Shown in pieces: positions 34,886 to 36,032 of a stretch of 36,032 nt of DNA (its first letter is position 1; the number at the start of each line of letters is the position of its first letter). The DNA is taken from the NCBI GenBank assembly GCA_019454875.1, contig JACFNL010000030.1, positions 1-36,032 of the forward strand. Direction: 5' to 3'. This DNA is from Candidatus Cloacimonadota bacterium (GTDB lineage Bacteria > Muiribacteriota > UBA6191). Made by a program: the position numbers and the translations under genes. The notes under the pieces are model-generated. The model searched no databases. It saw only the letters and a list, made by a program, of their open reading frames with translations, and was not told the DNA's origin.

Positions 34886-35251
34886 TTAGCGAATCCCATA
34901 CCAGGCAATTAGTCCCCATCCCACCAGAAACAGGGTTCCGCCCAGAGGAGTGACAGGGCCCAGCCAGCGAGGACCGCCATTGGCCAGCCAGTACAGACTG
35001 CCAGAGAAAAACAGAATGCCAGCAATAAAACAGTACCCGGCAATCTTAAGCAGGGGATCTGATATTCCCAGCCGTGAGGCAAATCCCAGAATCAAAAGGC
35101 CCAGACTATGTAAAAACTGATACTGCACTCCGGTTTGAAATACAGCCAGAGAAGCCTCACTGAGTCGCCCTTTCAGACCATGAGCAGCAAATGCCCCCAA
35201 AGCCACCCCGATTAACATTCCAAGCGATCCAGCAAACAAAAACCATTTCAT
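34886..35251 (-). CDS. DUF423 membrane protein (YgdD-like)
   Basis: The 121-residue protein has four hydrophobic segments and the DUF423 signature GAFAAHGLKGRLS followed by FQTGVQYQFLHSLGLL. FSGSLYWLANGGPRWLGPVTPLGG (quoted in part) is the other conserved block. The function of this inner-membrane family is not established. It is the first gene of the DUF423-ppa-ZIP operon; the gap to ppa is 17 bases. Confidence 0.92.
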   Translation of the reverse strand: MKWFLFAGSLGMLIGVALGAFAAHGLKGRLSEASLAVFQTGVQYQFLHSLGLLILGFASRLGISDPLLKIAGYCFIAGILFFSGSLYWLANGGPRWLGPVTPLGGTLFLVGWGLIAWYGIR

Positions 35252-35298
35252 AATGCGCTAGCATATCATGAAAGCTATTTTGATTTTTAAAGTGTCCA

Positions 35299-35442
35299 AT
35301 CTGTCACGGGAATGCCGGTTTGATTTCTAAGATCTTGACCAGGTTTCATTGGGGGGCGGCAAAATGTCATCTGTCACGAGGATATTCCTATTGAGCCTTG
35401 GTGATATGGTCCGTACAAGCCGGGTAAATTTCATCTGTCACG
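35299..35442. repeat. Three spaced ATCTGTCACG direct repeats
   Basis: ATCTGTCACG occurs at 35299-35308, 35369-35378 and 35433-35442, spaced 70 and 64 bases. The last two share TCATCTGTCACG. No open frame covers the stretch 35252-35650. Regularly spaced repeats of this kind resemble transposase- or regulator-binding arrays (for example the multiple end sites of IS21-type elements). No transposase gene is visible here. Confidence 0.65.
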
Positions 35443-35480
35443 GCCATTTTATTGAAAATTTTTCTTGACAGATTTTTTGA

Positions 35481-35640
35481 CACTCTTTTCGTGGCAACCC
35501 CAACCCCTCAAAAATCATTTATTTTAACGCCTCAGTCCACTCATTTTTTACCTGATCTTAGCCACTCTGACCAAAAAACTCAAAATTGCAAAAATCACTC
35601 GCTTTTGCATACTCCAAACAAGCCCAAAAACCCCGTGGTA
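35481..35640 (+). other. C-rich, G-poor non-coding leader tract
   Basis: Counting this 160-base stretch gives about 15 G against 51 C on the + strand, unlike the flanking genes. An open frame of 64 codons (35452-35646) crosses it but lacks a credible start and has an unlikely composition. C-rich, G-poor RNA is typical of Rho-loading sites. The tract precedes the HNH-type gene. Confidence 0.5.
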
Positions 35641-35654
35641 GCATAAATTTATGC
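35641..35654. promoter_or_regulatory. Perfect 14-bp palindrome over the HNH-type gene start
   Basis: GCATAAATTTATGC is self-complementary and contains the ATG at 35651. TTTTGCAT (35603-35610) also pairs with ATGCAAAA (35651-35658). The location suits an operator or translation-blocking hairpin; this is inference. Confidence 0.5.
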
Positions 35655-36032
35655 AAAACCTACATCAAAAAATCACAGAAACCGTCAAAGAGTACAGAAA
35701 TCAGGAGGCAATCTTGATTGAACTCACACAGGAGGCCGATTTCACCAAACTTTATCTGGAGCTTGGTTATTCATCCCTGTTTGAGTACTTAAATCTTGGT
35801 CAGGGAATCAGTGCTGCCACCGTAAGTAATTTGATTACCGTAGCTCGAAAATCGGTCAAAATTCCAGAAATGAAAGAAGCTATTGCCTCGGGGGAAGTAG
35901 GCCTGGCCAAACTAAGAAAAGTATCCTCGGTGATTACTTCTGAGAACAAATCGGAGTGGATTGAAAAATCCAAAAAACTCTCCTGCCGGGAACTGGAAAA
36001 AGAAGTTGCCAAGGTATCTACCTACAAACCCA
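35651..36032 (+). CDS. HNH-endonuclease-type protein, N-terminal part only
   Basis: The frame is open to the right edge (127 codons). The sequence is helical with LYLELGYSSLFEYLNLGQGIS, the (R/K)LY..LGYxSLFEY block typical of the N-terminal domain of HNH endonuclease-like proteins common in Bdellovibrio-type genomes. SAATVSNLITVARKSVKIPEM and the segment ending SCRELEKEVAKVST (quoted in part) fit the same domain. The HNH nuclease motif itself lies beyond the window. There is no clear ribosome-binding site, and the ATG lies inside a palindrome. Confidence 0.6.
   Translation, partial: MQNLHQKITETVKEYRNQEAILIELTQEADFTKLYLELGYSSLFEYLNLGQGISAATVSNLITVARKSVKIPEMKEAIASGEVGLAKLRKVSSVITSENKSEWIEKSKKLSCRELEKEVAKVSTYKP

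Noticed and set aside
35452-35646. 64-codon open frame upstream of the HNH-type gene
   Set aside because: It has no ribosome-binding site, an odd composition caused by the C-rich tract and no recognisable motif.
35252-35650. An insertion sequence at the right end
   Set aside because: Only repeated 10-mers are present. There is no transposase, no matched terminal inverted repeats and no target duplication, so I report repeats only.

Overview
The window looks like a chromosomal segment of a Gram-negative, probably free-living bacterium. It holds no rRNA or tRNA gene that I could recognise, no CRISPR array and no intact insertion sequence. Many products carry Sec signal peptides or lipoboxes, there is one likely outer-membrane beta-barrel, and the menaquinone enzyme MqnC (futalosine route) is present. 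The gene mix (M4 and M16 peptidases, CHASE2 cyclase, DUF547, DUF1853, DUF2225, DUF423, MoxR, an HNH-type protein with a GYxSLFEY motif) resembles Bdellovibrionota / SAR324-Lambdaproteobacteria / former deltaproteobacterial genomes. That placement is inference.

Layout. 1-4576 (-) is the N-terminal 1,525 residues of a giant secreted protein: PKD-like domain, two parallel beta-helix modules, calcium-binding-type repeats, then several K319/PKD-like domains. It runs off the left edge. 4681-7261 (+) is a tightly overlapping three-gene envelope-stress-type operon: a membrane-anchored coiled-coil protein, PspA, and a TerB-like/CbbX-like AAA+ ATPase. 7258-9175 (-) holds an exported unknown protein and an M16 zinc peptidase, divergent from a DUF2225 zinc-ribbon protein (9206-9943). 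9948-12356 (-) is a two-gene unit of secreted low-complexity proteins, one Tyr-rich and one Gly/Met/Pro-rich, with its own terminator. 12422-18005 (-) holds mqnC, a CHASE2 adenylate cyclase, a histidine kinase, a PEGA-like lipoprotein and an exported helical protein. 18073-20182 holds a DUF1853 gene and a GT-C-like membrane protein that converge with overlapping ends.

20208-23695 (+) is a four-gene, translationally coupled operon: a small single-haem c-type cytochrome, a beta-barrel, a DUF547 protein and a HAMP-type adenylate cyclase. A secreted M4 metalloprotease follows with its own promoter and terminator. 25453-27312 (+) holds a small coiled-coil protein, a His/Cys-rich secreted protein whose start codon lies inside a long leader inverted repeat, a second secreted unknown and a terminator. 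27311-28724 (-) is MoxR plus an overlapping partner. 28794-29969 (+) is a HEAT-repeat lipoprotein. 29996-31399 (-) is a Gln/Pro/Gly-rich secreted protein and a small protein, divergent from a large carboxypeptidase-regulatory/TolB-propeller lipoprotein (31495-33360). 33388-35251 (-) is DUF423, inorganic pyrophosphatase and a ZIP transporter. The right end is a non-coding stretch with three spaced repeats, a C-rich/G-poor tract and a palindrome, leading into a truncated HNH-endonuclease-type gene.

The best candidates for something undescribed are the secreted low-complexity proteins (Tyr-rich/GMP-rich pair, Gln-rich relative, His/Cys-rich protein), the structured leader at 25800-25901, the cytochrome/barrel/DUF547/cyclase operon, and the PspA plus TerB-AAA+ operon.
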